A stretch of 64,000 nucleotides of DNA from Rhodoblastus sphagnicola (GCF_002937075.1 NZ_NHSJ01000040.1:1-64000), one strand, 5' to 3'. Shown: positions 1 to 8,359, counted from the first letter of the stretch. Made by a program: numbers and translations. Notes: generated by a model from the sequence alone, not told the origin.

Positions 1-284
1 GGCTACCTCACCGGTCAAAACCCCTCAAAGGTTCATCTGAAGACGCGTCAGCGCCCGCCGCAAGTCCGCGGCGACGCCGTCGATGGCCGCTGTATAGGAC
101 CTCCAAACCGGAACCGTCAAGACAGTTTTTTGACTTTTCTCGCCACCCGGCCGGACGGCGACGCAAGCCAGAGGATTTAATCTCGTAAAATCATATTGTT
201 ATTCAGGATCGAAAAATCCTTGCGGGCGATGCGGACAAGGGCCTGACGTCGGCGCCTCAGCCAGACGTCACCTCTTCCCAAACA
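1..284. other. Left-edge region without a recognised gene
   Basis: No convincing gene is seen in the first 284 bases. Frame +1 is open from the edge to about base 178, but its translation is rich in Arg, Pro and Asn and resembles no protein I know. The AT-rich stretch around 175-215 could belong to a promoter or terminator of a gene beyond the edge. Confidence 0.3.
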
Positions 285-1904
285 TCAACCGGGAAACTTT
301 CTCCGGATTTCCGGCGTCATTTCGTTGAAAAGCGCTGTCCAATCGTCGCCGTCGGCGCAGCGAAACAACCGCATCGTCGGATACCAAGGCGAATCCGCGC
401 GCGCATGCATCCAGCGCCATTCCGGAATGTGCTTCAACGCGACCCAGACCGGACGGCCCAACGCGCCGGCGAGATGGGCGATGGATGTGTCGCAGGTCAC
501 GACCAGATCAAGATTGGCCATGATGGCGGCTGTATCGATAAAGGCGTCCGGACCGGAGTCGATACCGTCAAAACGAATCAAGCGTCCTTCGAGCGCTTTC
601 GGAAACGGAGACGCGACATCCTCCTTCTGCAAGCTGAAGAAGCGCGCGTTGGGCAATTCGGCGAGCGGGGCCAGATGAACCGGCGGGATCGAACGCCGGG
701 GATCGACGCGAAAATCGCTGCTGCCGCTCCAGCACAGTCCGATCTTCACGCCTTCGCCCGACATGCGCGCCCGCCAATGGGCCACGCGGTCCGGTTCGGC
801 GCGCAGATAGGGCGCCGGCGCCGGAATCGTTTCCAAGCGCGTTTCACAGGCGCGGGGCAAGCTGCTGAGGGACAATGTGGCGTCGAAATCGCCCGACTGA
901 TCCTTGTCGTCGCGCCAGGCGACCTTGGCTCCCGATGAATCGAGCAACCGCCACATCTTGGCGGGACAGGCGAACGTCACCTCGGCGCCCGCTTCGGCCA
1001 GCAGGACGATATAGCGAAAGAACTGGATGGTATCCCCGAGGCCATGGTCATTGACGACGAGAATTTTCCGACCGGCCAATGTCGCGGGCGCGCGAAGATC
1101 GAATTTCGCGGATGAAATCAACGTCAGACGTTGGCCCTTGAACCAGCGATGTTCGTAACCTTCCCATCCGGCGGCGAAATTCCCCAGCAAAAGCTGCAAG
1201 CACCCCTTGTTGGCCAGAGCCTCGTCGGAATCCGGTTCGAGGCGCAAGGCTTCATCGAAGGCTTCCAGGGCTTCAGAGAATTGCCCCAATTCCTTCAAGG
1301 CGATGCCAAGACCCGCGAAGCCGGAGGCGTAATCGGCCTTAAGCTCGATGGCGCGTCGATAGGCGTCGCGCGCCCCGGCATAGGCGCCAAGACGCATCAG
1401 CGCGTTGCCAAGATTGAGCGCGGCCTTGATGAAGTCCGGCTTGAGCGCGAGCGCGCGCTTCTGATCCTCGGCGGCTTCGGCCGCGCGCCCGACCGAGACC
1501 AGAGCGGCGCCGCGATTACAATAGAAATTGGCGTCGCCGGGCTTCAAAGCGCAGGCTTGGTCGAAACTCTCCAGCGCCGCTTCATAGTTCTTGTGCGCCA
1601 TGAGCAGGCAGCCGCGATTGAACCAGGCGACGGCGTAATCGGGCTTGAGGCTCAGGGCGCGATCATAGAAAGCGAGCGCGGCCGCCGCATGGCCCTTAGT
1701 CTGCAAGATATAGCCGCCAGAGCACAGAGCCTCCGGAAACTCCGGCCTGAGGCTCATGGCCCGGTCGAAAAGGGCGATGGCCGCGTCAAGGCGGCCTGCG
1801 GCTTGCTCGCGCAAGCCCGCCTGATAAAGATCGTCTGCTGCGTCATTGTCAGAGCGGATCGCCGCATTGCCCAAATGAAGCGTCATGCGCCGCGGTTCTC
1901 CCAT
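285..1904 (-). CDS. TPR protein with glycosyltransferase family 9-like C-terminal domain
   Basis: The protein has 539 residues. Residues about 20-240 are a run of six or so tetratricopeptide repeats, with recurring cores such as ALxxFDxALxLxP. The C-terminal half (about 270-539) looks like a GT-B glycosyltransferase of the heptosyltransferase type: a GLGDTIQFFRY motif follows the first Rossmann strand, and CDTSIAHLAGALG is the typical second nucleotide-sugar-binding motif. Such fusions are common in Alphaproteobacteria near flagellar or surface-glycan genes; the acceptor is unknown. An ATG at 1886, preceded by GGGAGAA, is an alternative start. A dispersed repeat lies directly upstream. A role in flagellin or envelope glycosylation is inference from context. 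Confidence 0.8.
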   Translation of the reverse strand: MGEPRRMTLHLGNAAIRSDNDAADDLYQAGLREQAAGRLDAAIALFDRAMSLRPEFPEALCSGGYILQTKGHAAAALAFYDRALSLKPDYAVAWFNRGCLLMAHKNYEAALESFDQACALKPGDANFYCNRGAALVSVGRAAEAAEDQKRALALKPDFIKAALNLGNALMRLGAYAGARDAYRRAIELKADYASGFAGLGIALKELGQFSEALEAFDEALRLEPDSDEALANKGCLQLLLGNFAAGWEGYEHRWFKGQRLTLISSAKFDLRAPATLAGRKILVVNDHGLGDTIQFFRYIVLLAEAGAEVTFACPAKMWRLLDSSGAKVAWRDDKDQSGDFDATLSLSSLPRACETRLETIPAPAPYLRAEPDRVAHWRARMSGEGVKIGLCWSGSSDFRVDPRRSIPPVHLAPLAELPNARFFSLQKEDVASPFPKALEGRLIRFDGIDSGPDAFIDTAAIMANLDLVVTCDTSIAHLAGALGRPVWVALKHIPEWRWMHARADSPWYPTMRLFRCADGDDWTALFNEMTPEIRRKFPG

Positions 1905-1911
1905 TGAATAG

Positions 1912-2017
1912 CTAGAGCTTTTTCACGTTTCGTGGAAACATGAAAAAGCTTTCGATTTTTGTTTTAACGCATTTTCTTAACGCGAACCGGTGTCCACTTC
2001 GCTTGAATATGCTCTAG
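1912..2017. repeat. Intergenic structured repeat, family 1, copy A
   Basis: This element of about 106 bases is bounded by CTAGAGC and GCTCTAG. It holds a hairpin (AGCTTTTTCA pairing with TGAAAAAGCT around an inner GTTTC/GAAAC stem) followed by a tail with ACCGGTGTCCACTTCGCTTG. A second copy with compensating stem changes lies at 38768-38871. It separates two minus-strand genes. Confidence 0.8.
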
Positions 2018-2808
2018 CCGCCGAGTTTCAAAGTGTTGATGCTCATCAGGAGATCGAAACCGATCCCTGAACCGCTGGAACTCGTCGAATTGAAGAGACT
2101 TGTCACCAGGTTGCTGGATGAAGACGCGTCGGCGTTTGGGTTCTGATAATCATATTGCGCCGCGAAGCGTTCGAGGAACTTCTGGACTTTCGTTGAACTC
2201 GTGAAATCCGAATATTTGAGCAGCTTGTCGAACGTTGCCGCCTGCCGGTCGATGTTGCTGGATGACGTATAGGATGAAATCCCGAGGGTGGTCTGGACAA
2301 CGGTGAGGAGCTTCTTGTCAGCGAGAATCGAATAGCCGTCCGTGATCTTGGAAGCGTTCTGTTGGAAATAGAGCGCCAGTTCAACGCCAGGATTGGTTTT
2401 CGCCTCGTTCGTTTGCAGCGTCTGCGTCACGTATTTGTCGACAACGCCCTGAGACACAGCGGTCTGCGTCGTGGTGTCGGCTCCATTGGCGGCAAAATTG
2501 AACGTATTCACCAAGGCTTTGATCTTGGGATTGTTCAGCGTATTGGCGAGGGCCTTCGAACTGCTCGTGCCCTGTTCCATCGCCTTCTGAATGAGCGTCT
2601 TGGCATAGGTCATGTCGCTCAGACCGAAAGCGGTCATCACGTAATTAAACAGCCTTGTATTCTTCACCAGAGCGGCGGCGCTCGTCACCGAGCCAATATT
2701 GGCCTGATAATATTTGGTCGCCTGCGACACGGTGGGATCGCTCGCCGTCAACTTCTGATAGCGGCTGAGATTGGTCGATATCTGCAAGTAACTAGAAAAC
2801 GTGCTCAT
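2014..2808 (-). CDS. DUF1217 family flagellum-associated protein
   Basis: The protein has 264 residues starting at MSTFSSYLQI. It is Ser/Thr/Asn-rich with repeated helical segments and no signal peptide, and resembles the DUF1217 family that sits in rhizobial flagellar clusters, where its exact function is not settled. The frame is open for 56 codons farther upstream, but the ATG at 2808 overlaps the stop of the upstream gene as ATGA, so this start and translational coupling are preferred. Its composition resembles secreted rod, hook and filament proteins, so export by the flagellar apparatus is possible but inferred. Family assignment is from recognition only. Confidence 0.75.
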   Translation of the reverse strand: MSTFSSYLQISTNLSRYQKLTASDPTVSQATKYYQANIGSVTSAAALVKNTRLFNYVMTAFGLSDMTYAKTLIQKAMEQGTSSSKALANTLNNPKIKALVNTFNFAANGADTTTQTAVSQGVVDKYVTQTLQTNEAKTNPGVELALYFQQNASKITDGYSILADKKLLTVVQTTLGISSYTSSSNIDRQAATFDKLLKYSDFTSSTKVQKFLERFAAQYDYQNPNADASSSSNLVTSLFNSTSSSGSGIGFDLLMSINTLKLGG

Positions 2809-3077
2809 GACGGCGTCTCCACGGCATGATCCTGCGTGAGCGAACGCAGGCCTTCGCGTTGGCGTGAAACTGGCGGTTCGGTCACGCCCTGGCAGTCGAT
2901 GAGCCGAAGGCTCGGCCGCCGCGCCCGTCCCGCCGCTCGCGATTGGGCGACGATGGCGTGGAGGTCGCGCAGGCATAGCGCCAGACTTTCGGCAGCCAAT
3001 TCATCGCGTTGCTCCTGCCTGGGCGCGCTGCGCAGGGCGCGGTGAATCGATTCGATTCGATTGATGATATCTTCCAT
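2805..3077 (-). CDS. Small helical hypothetical protein coupled to the DUF1217 gene
   Basis: This 90-residue protein (MEDIINRIESIHRALRS...) is mostly charged and helical, without membrane segment or signal peptide. Its TGA stop overlaps the ATG of the DUF1217 gene by four bases, so both are probably translated together. The product is not recognised. Small charged proteins encoded just upstream of exported flagellar subunits are often secretion chaperones, which makes a chaperone for the DUF1217 protein a testable guess and no more. Confidence 0.6.
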   Translation of the reverse strand: MEDIINRIESIHRALRSAPRQEQRDELAAESLALCLRDLHAIVAQSRAAGRARRPSLRLIDCQGVTEPPVSRQREGLRSLTQDHAVETPS

Positions 3078-3163
3078 TGCGGGCGTCCGTCCTGCGCATT
3101 TTGGACGGAGCTTCCGCTTTCCGGGTTAATTTATTTTCAACTCCAGCGGGAAAATTTGTCAGA

Positions 3164-3544
3164 TCACCCGCCTAGATTGCGGTGAGTCGGCGGCGCGTAG
3201 ACGGACGAGGCGCGCGCGAGGTTGCGCTGGTCGATCTTGGCGGCCAGGGTTTCGGCGAAGGCGGTGGCGATGCCGCCGGACCGGGGGTGCGCGACTTCGG
3301 CGGCCAGCGGCGCCTGCGCCGCGATGGGGGCCGGCGCGTGGACCGGCATGGGCGCGGGCGCGGCGACCTGCGGCTGATATTCGGCGCGCAAGGGCTCCTG
3401 GACCAGTTTTTCCTGCAAAATGGCGCAAAGCTCATCGATGGAGCGATCAAGCGAGACGAGCGCGCGATATTCCGGAACCTGTAGCAGGCGTTGGCGCATG
3501 TCTTCGCGCAAAGCGCGCATGGACTCGAGAATTTCGTGCGGCAT
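3164..3544 (-). CDS. Hypothetical protein, N-terminal helix and Ala/Pro-rich linker
   Basis: The protein has 126 residues. Residues 1-50 form a charged amphipathic helical region; residues 55-90 are an Ala/Pro-rich low-complexity linker; the C-terminus is again helical. No family is recognised. It is on the same strand as the two genes downstream of it (86-base gap) and divergent from the gene at 3709. Codon use matches the neighbours, and a start at MPHEIL gives a compact reading frame, so it is probably real. A flagellar role is suggested only by location. Confidence 0.6.
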   Translation of the reverse strand: MPHEILESMRALREDMRQRLLQVPEYRALVSLDRSIDELCAILQEKLVQEPLRAEYQPQVAAPAPMPVHAPAPIAAQAPLAAEVAHPRSGGIATAFAETLAAKIDQRNLARASSVYAPPTHRNLGG

Positions 3545-3708
3545 CGAATCAGTCCTCCCCGTTGGCTTTGAGGACTTTCCACGCCAAGACTGGCGCGAAG
3601 CTTTCGTTTCCGCGCGAGTCCGCGCGAAAGCCTCGCAAAAGGATTCTGACGTTCAATGGTGGGACGAGCACGGGATGAACCCGTCACAACCGCCGCAAGG
3701 ACCGCTCC

Positions 3709-4035
3709 ATGATCGCCACGAGTTTTTCCGCGCCGGACGACATTTCCGCCGTTGCGGACAGCCCCTCGATCCTGCGCCTGCGCCTGCTCGAAATGCAATT
3801 CGCCGCCGCCGGTCCGCTGCCGGACGCGCAGCGCCAGTCGGCCTACGACCTGATCGGCGCGCTCAAGCGCTCCATCGCCGAAAAGCCCGCGCTCAGCTTC
3901 GCCGACGTGGTCGCCAAGCTGAAGACCTGGGACGACCTGGCCCGCGACACGATCGGCGACAAGGCCGACGATTTGCAAATCGACATGATGCGCAGCGCCC
4001 TGGCCGATCTGCGCCGCCTGCCGTCAGCGGCCTGA
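3709..4035 (+). CDS. Hypothetical protein, first gene of a pair with the PilZ-like gene
   Basis: The protein has 108 residues and is predicted helical and soluble (MIATSFSAPDDISAVADS...). No family is recognised. It ends 13 bases before a PilZ-like gene and is probably cotranscribed with it. It is the first of two plus-strand genes divergent from the minus-strand cluster at 2.0-3.5 kb. Function unknown; neighbourhood suggests motility control. Confidence 0.6.
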   Translation: MIATSFSAPDDISAVADSPSILRLRLLEMQFAAAGPLPDAQRQSAYDLIGALKRSIAEKPALSFADVVAKLKTWDDLARDTIGDKADDLQIDMMRSALADLRRLPSAA

Positions 4036-4048
4036 CACAGGAGGCCCC

Positions 4049-4495
4049 ATGCCGCCGCGCGAATTGATCGCCGAGCAGATTCCGCTCCGCCGCCCCTCCC
4101 TCTTCGACCTGTTCCGCCGCAAGCCCCGCAGCGATGTCACTTACACCGTGCTGTCGACGGGGCCGGCGGCGTTCCCCGGAGAGCGCCGATTCGCGCCCAG
4201 ACGCCGGACGCGCCTGCGCTCCGGCAAGATTCTCGACCGCGCCAACCGCTTTCTGGTGGAGACGTCCATTCTCGATCGTTCGGCGGGCGGCTTGCGCTTG
4301 CGCCTGGCGCACAATTGCGAATTGCCGGAGATCTTCCACCTGTTCGACGACGAGAGCGAGAGCATTCACGCCTTCCGCGTGATCTGGCGGCGTCACGACA
4401 CCGTGGGCGTCCGCGCGCGGCCGGGCGGCCCCGTGCCCGCGACACGGCGGCTGATCATCGAGCTGCGCGGAAAATTCTACGCCATCAAGGATTAG
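4049..4495 (+). CDS. PilZ-like domain protein (possible c-di-GMP effector)
   Basis: The protein has 148 residues. Residues about 47-57 carry an Arg-rich stretch with an RxxxR pattern (PRRRTRLRSGK), followed about 20 residues later by DRSAGGLRLRL, which fits the (D/N)xSxxG motif of PilZ domains, and then beta-rich sequence. The two motifs together are the c-di-GMP-binding signature of PilZ. It may couple c-di-GMP to motility, as PilZ proteins of other bacteria do. It follows the hypothetical gene at 3709 by 13 bases and ends before a bidirectional terminator. The match is partial, so the assignment is moderate. Confidence 0.6.
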   Translation: MPPRELIAEQIPLRRPSLFDLFRRKPRSDVTYTVLSTGPAAFPGERRFAPRRRTRLRSGKILDRANRFLVETSILDRSAGGLRLRLAHNCELPEIFHLFDDESESIHAFRVIWRRHDTVGVRARPGGPVPATRRLIIELRGKFYAIKD

Positions 4496-4544
4496 AATTT
4501 TCGCCCGCGCGAGCCTTCGTTGGGAAGGAACGCCGCGCAAAAGA

Positions 4545-4575
4545 AAAAGGCCGCGCGGGGGAGACGCGGCCTTTT
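4545..4575. terminator. Bidirectional terminator between the PilZ-like gene and ftcR
   Basis: AAAAGGCCGCG and CGCGGCCTTTT form a perfect 11-base stem with a nine-base loop, A-rich on the left and T-ending on the right. It lies between two convergent genes and can end transcripts from both. Confidence 0.9.
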
Positions 4576-4596
4576 GATGGATCGGGGGAGTCCCGG

Positions 4597-5268
4597 TCAG
4601 TTCAGTGTCAGGCAATACCCGAGATAGCGCTTGGAATCGATGGGATCGTAACCCAGGCGGTGACGCAGCTTCTTGCGCAGCTTGCTGATGTGGCTTTCCA
4701 CCACGTCCTCTTCGACCTCGTCGTCGAACAGCCCGTAGATGGCGTTGAAAATCTGGGTCTTGGTGACGCGCTTGGACTGGTTCTGCACCAAATATTCCAG
4801 GATGCGGCGCTCGCGGCGCGGCAGCGGCAACGCGCTTCCGCCGACTTCGGGATCGCGTCCATCGAAATAGACGCGCATTTCGCCGACGACCTTGTATTCG
4901 GGAGACGTTTCCTTGCGGCGACGGATCGCGCCGACGCGCGCCATGATTTCGCGCACATGAATCGGCTTGCGCACCACATCGTCCATGCCGGCGGCGAACA
5001 GCTCCAGCGTCTGTTCCAGCGACGGCGAATCGTTGAGCGCGATCACCGGCGCGACGCAACGCTCGCGGATCAGGCGCGGAAAGGCCTCGCGATTGGTGCA
5101 ATCTCCGATGAGAAACGCCTCGACCGCCTGGAGATCCGGCTTGCCCGCGCCCGACACCCACTCCTCGAATTCGTCCGGGCGCAGGCCTGTCGAGGCCACG
5201 CCTTCGCGATTGAAGCTGGTGGCGTAACCCGTCTTCACGATATCGCGCTCATCAACAATGACGAACAT
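4597..5268 (-). CDS. ftcR: FtcR/Rem-type flagellar transcriptional regulator
   Basis: The protein has 223 residues: an atypical receiver domain (1-115) and an OmpR-type winged-helix DNA-binding domain (about 130-220, with [10 protein letters not shown] and [10 protein letters not shown]). It matches FtcR of Brucella and Rem of Sinorhizobium, which activate flagellar genes. The receiver keeps an acidic pair early (VDERD) and a Lys near residue 97, but the segment where a phospho-acceptor Asp would sit ([10 protein letters not shown]) is not canonical, so regulation by phosphorylation is doubtful. It is a single gene with its own terminator and a CtrA-type box upstream. It is the most likely regulator of the shared upstream motif found across this window. 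Confidence 0.9.
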   Translation of the reverse strand: MFVIVDERDIVKTGYATSFNREGVASTGLRPDEFEEWVSGAGKPDLQAVEAFLIGDCTNREAFPRLIRERCVAPVIALNDSPSLEQTLELFAAGMDDVVRKPIHVREIMARVGAIRRRKETSPEYKVVGEMRVYFDGRDPEVGGSALPLPRRERRILEYLVQNQSKRVTKTQIFNAIYGLFDDEVEEDVVESHISKLRKKLRHRLGYDPIDSKRYLGYCLTLN

Positions 5269-5316
5269 GCCATCCCCCGTTTCCGAAAATCATTTCCGTT
5301 CGTGCGCCCTTGCGAG

Positions 5317-5334
5317 CACACGTATAAGTTGTGT
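5317..5334 (-). promoter_or_regulatory. 18-nt element shared with the cheA operon
   Basis: On the minus strand this reads ACACAACTTATACGTGTG. The sequence at 37415-37432, upstream of the cheA operon, reads ACACAACTTATGCGGGTG, with only two differences and the same orientation to its gene. Its role is unknown; both lie within about 70 bases of a start codon. Confidence 0.5.
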
Positions 5335-5342
5335 TAATATGG

Positions 5343-5357
5343 TTAATGAAGCATTAA
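5343..5357. promoter_or_regulatory. CtrA-type box TTAA-N7-TTAA upstream of ftcR
   Basis: TTAATGAAGCATTAA fits the CtrA consensus TTAA-N7-TTAA exactly. A further TTAA lies five bases upstream on the plus strand. The box is about 75-89 bases from the ftcR start. CtrA control of flagellar regulators is known in several Alphaproteobacteria, so cell-cycle control of ftcR is a reasonable inference. Confidence 0.65.
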
Positions 5358-5482
5358 GAACAGCCGAGGCTGTGCCATAATTGACCAAGCTATGATCGTT
5401 CCATTATGTTTTCGTTGATATTTTCAAACGCATTCTCGCCAGGCTTCATTCGGCGCTCGGGGGCGCGCCGCCTCACCTTAGG

Positions 5483-5938
5483 TTGCATCCCATGCGTTCA
5501 CGTTCCGCCTTTTCGCGCCCGGACGGCGATTTCGCCTCAATCCTCGCTTCGCTGGACGAGGACGCGAAAAGCGATTTCTTTCGCCCCATCGTGGGCGTGG
5601 CGCGGCTGTGGCCCGATGCGGCGGAGCGGCGTTGCCCCGCCACGGGGATCGCAAGCGCCTATGCCGAGCAGCAACCGGAACCCGGCGCGCCCGCGCGCGA
5701 AATTCCCGATCGCCACATTCCCGGCTTCCAAATTCCCGGATTCACGGAGATATCCCAACGCATTTCGGCCGCGCGCGGCGCCGCAGAGCTTCACCGGCTG
5801 CGCCGCGCGCTCGCGCTCGCCGCCCACCCCGACCGGGTTCCGCCCGAGGACCGCGCCGAGGCGGAACGGCTGATGGCGCGGGTCAACGCCGCCATCGATC
5901 GCGCCCTGTCCGAAGCGTCGAGCCTTCCTGGAGCCTAA
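5483..5938 (+). CDS. J-domain-like hypothetical protein
   Basis: The protein has 151 residues from a TTG start, or 148 from the ATG at 5492, which is preferred. The C-terminal 50 residues resemble a short J domain: a helix (LHRLRRALALAA), the invariant HPD tripeptide followed by RVP, then a second helix. Such fragments can stimulate Hsp70 ATPase activity. The first 90 residues are poorly conserved and Pro-rich. It is convergent with the transglycosylase gene, with stop codons overlapping by four bases. Its substrate is unknown; involvement in flagellar assembly is inferred from position only. Confidence 0.6.
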   Translation: MHPMRSRSAFSRPDGDFASILASLDEDAKSDFFRPIVGVARLWPDAAERRCPATGIASAYAEQQPEPGAPAREIPDRHIPGFQIPGFTEISQRISAARGAAELHRLRRALALAAHPDRVPPEDRAEAERLMARVNAAIDRALSEASSLPGA

Positions 5939-6546
5939 GCGCCGCCCGGCGCGCAGAAGCGCCGCGCATTGTCGGTCCAGCCGCCAAAACCGCTGCGCAC
6001 CATGCTGGAAATCACGGCGCAGACATATTTCTTCTGTGCGTAATTATTGTCCGGGCCGGCGTTGTAGCGCGCCACCGCCAGGGTCCAACTCGGCTCTCTC
6101 GCGCGGAGCTCCTTCAGGAAGCGGGCGGCATAGGCGACATTGAGCCGTTCGTCGAACATGGCCGCGAGCGAGGCGAAGTTCTTGCCGTGGAAGCGATGGT
6201 TGATCTGCATGCAGCCGATGTCGATGAATTTCGCGCCGCGCGCCTTGGCCGCGTCGAACTTCGCCATGGCCTCCGGCAGGCTGGCGGAGAAGACCGCCAC
6301 GCCGTCGACGTTCATCGCATAGGGTTGCAACTGCCCGCGCGCGCCGGTTTCGGTCAGGCCGACCGAATAGAGCACGGCGAGCGGGACGTCTTCCGCTTGC
6401 GCGGCGCGCGCCATCTCCCGCTCGCATGACCCGAGTTTCGGCTCCGCCCAGGCTGCGCTGGCGCAGGACACGCCAAGGAGCGCGCTACAAATAAAGACCG
6501 CGATCGCCGGCAGGGCGCGGATCGCGCAAGTGGTCGACTGGGTCAC
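5935..6546 (-). CDS. sltF: Flagellum-associated lytic transglycosylase (SltF-like)
   Basis: The protein has 203 residues from a GTG start (VTQSTTCAIR). Residues about 8-34 are a signal peptide ending near ASAAWA. The rest is a Slt-type transglycosylase domain: catalytic Glu66 in GLTETGARG, the motif CMQINHRFHG and ARYNAGPDN. SltF-type enzymes open peptidoglycan so that the rod can pass, and in Alphaproteobacteria the gene lies next to flagellar genes because FlgJ lacks a muramidase domain. That is also so here (short FlgJ at 49920). The GTG lies inside the 3' end of fliK (62-base overlap), so translation is probably coupled. The frame is open farther upstream, but only this start gives a signal peptide. 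Confidence 0.85.
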   Translation of the reverse strand: MTQSTTCAIRALPAIAVFICSALLGVSCASAAWAEPKLGSCEREMARAAQAEDVPLAVLYSVGLTETGARGQLQPYAMNVDGVAVFSASLPEAMAKFDAAKARGAKFIDIGCMQINHRFHGKNFASLAAMFDERLNVAYAARFLKELRAREPSWTLAVARYNAGPDNNYAQKKYVCAVISSMVRSGFGGWTDNARRFCAPGGA

Positions 6547-8359
6547 TGCTGTTGTCCTGTCCTTGGCGCTCGGAGGAATTCTGCCTCTGCCGCGTCGATT
6601 CGGAATTGCCGTCGGTCTGGCCGCTGGCATTGCCCTGGGAAGCGCCCGACGCCTGCGAAGAGTTCTGCCCGGCCCCCTGCCCGCCCTGCCCGCCGCCGGC
6701 AAGGGCGCCAGACATGTCGCCCGCGGCGCTCGAACTGATCGCAACGCCCCCGAGTCCGAGGCCGGCGTTGTTCAACTGGTTCTCCAGAGCGGTGCTCTTG
6801 TCCGAAATCATGCGGGCGGTTTCGCCACGGTCCGAAACAAAAGCCAGCTCCAGACGGTCGCCGGAGCTTTTCAGCTTGACCGAAAGGCCGCCGAGATCCT
6901 GAGGCGTCAGGGTGATTTCGAGGTCGCGGCGCAGCGTGGGCGTCGGCGTGGACGACGGGTCCGGACGCGCCGAGGCGGCGGCCGAAGCCGTGGTCGACGC
7001 GGGCGCCGCCGCGTCCGAGCCGTTTATCGCCCTGGACACGCCGAAGCTGGACGCCATCGCGGCGAAATTCGCCGTCGAGGATGGCTGCGCGATGGCGCCG
7101 GCGGCCTGCGTTTCGGCGGGCTTTCCCGTTTCGCTTTCCTTGCCGGGCTGCTGATGCGATTGCGAGCCGCCGCTCAGGTTGGCGTCGACCGGCGGCAGCC
7201 AACTCTGCTGCGACACCACATGAACCGACACGGTGTCGGCGTCCCGCTCCGGAAGCGCGGCGGCGGCGCGCGCCGGCGTCTTGTCGGGGGTGGCGCTGGC
7301 GGGTGTGGAGAGCGCCGCGCCAATGCGCGCCACGGGATCCTCTTGCAGCGCCGACGGGGTCCTGGACGGCGACGCTGCGGAAGCGCCGGCGACGGGCGTG
7401 GCGGCGACGGGCGGCGAAGCAACCAGCGTCTGGGCGACTTGCGCCGCGACGTCCGGCGGCGTGACGACCGGCTGAACCGCGACGGAAAGCAGGTCTGTCG
7501 GCGCCGTTTGCGTGGCGGCGGGCTGCGAGGCTTCGGCGACGCTGGCGTCATCCGTCGTGGACGGTCGGCGCGTGGGCGCGTCGGCCTGCGCCGTCGTGGA
7601 GGACGGCTTGGAAGATGCGGCGTCCGCCGTCGTGGAGGTCAAGGCGGGGCGCGGCCATCGGGCGCCGATCGACGCCGCCAAATTGGCCGAAGCCGCAAGG
7701 TCCGAGGAGGCGAGCGCGCCGGACGTCGCATCGGAGGCGACGGGCGCCTTCGCGTCCTGTGTCGCGCCTCCGGTCGAGGGCGCGGTTTGCGGCGCGGCGA
7801 CCGCCCCGCCCTGTCCGGCGGCGTCGGACGTCTGAGGCGGAGCGCTGGGGGCGGAGACAGTCTGGCCCAACGAGACGGTCGTCGTCCCTGGCGATTCGGT
7901 CGCCCCGCTCTGTCCGACGTCGGCGGCCAGCAACGCGGCCAGAGGGTCGCGCGTGAAGGATGTCTGGCTCGTCGTCGAGGCCGGAGCGTCGCTGGCGACC
8001 GAGGATTGGGCGACCGAGGATTGGGACGATGTCGTTGCGGAAGAGTCGAGCCAGGCGGCGGCCATGCGGCTGGCGAGGCGGTCGCCCGCCCCCAGCGCTG
8101 AAAATTTTTCCGGTGAGTCCTGTGGCGTCGCGCCGTTTGTCGTCGCGCCGGTCGAAGCGGCCGAGTTCCCCCCCGCGGTCGCAAGCGCCGACGCATCGGC
8201 GCTGGAGTCGCCCCGCGGTTGCGCGTCGTCGGAGCTTCGCGCCATCGTTGCGTCGAAAGCGGCCAAATCGGAGGTCGCGTTGCGCGACCCCTTGCGCGAC
8301 ATCGCCAGAGCGCCGCCCGCGTCTTGCGTCAGTCCCGCCGCCGTCAGACTGGTCGTCAT
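6485..8359 (-). CDS. fliK: Flagellar hook-length control protein FliK (MotD position)
   Basis: The protein has 624 residues starting at MTTSLTAAGL. Residues 1-480 are an Ala/Ser/Thr/Pro-rich, poorly conserved region typical of the FliK ruler. Residues about 500-590 form the conserved C-terminal switch domain, with LEITLTPQDLGGLSVKLKSS and a following RLELAFVSDRGETARMI segment. The end is Gly/Ser/Gln-rich. FliK measures hook length and switches export specificity through FlhB. Its ATG overlaps the motC stop as ATGA. In rhizobia this gene was first called motD. The long opposite-strand reading frames over this gene arise from GC bias. Confidence 0.9.
   Translation of the reverse strand: MTTSLTAAGLTQDAGGALAMSRKGSRNATSDLAAFDATMARSSDDAQPRGDSSADASALATAGGNSAASTGATTNGATPQDSPEKFSALGAGDRLASRMAAAWLDSSATTSSQSSVAQSSVASDAPASTTSQTSFTRDPLAALLAADVGQSGATESPGTTTVSLGQTVSAPSAPPQTSDAAGQGGAVAAPQTAPSTGGATQDAKAPVASDATSGALASSDLAASANLAASIGARWPRPALTSTTADAASSKPSSTTAQADAPTRRPSTTDDASVAEASQPAATQTAPTDLLSVAVQPVVTPPDVAAQVAQTLVASPPVAATPVAGASAASPSRTPSALQEDPVARIGAALSTPASATPDKTPARAAAALPERDADTVSVHVVSQQSWLPPVDANLSGGSQSHQQPGKESETGKPAETQAAGAIAQPSSTANFAAMASSFGVSRAINGSDAAAPASTTASAAASARPDPSSTPTPTLRRDLEITLTPQDLGGLSVKLKSSGDRLELAFVSDRGETARMISDKSTALENQLNNAGLGLGGVAISSSAAGDMSGALAGGGQGGQGAGQNSSQASGASQGNASGQTDGNSESTRQRQNSSERQGQDNSSDPVDHLRDPRPAGDRGLYL

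Noticed and set aside
1-178. Open frame +1 at the left edge as a partial gene
   Set aside because: The product has no recognisable motif, is short, and ends in an AT-rich stretch; evidence is too weak to call a gene.
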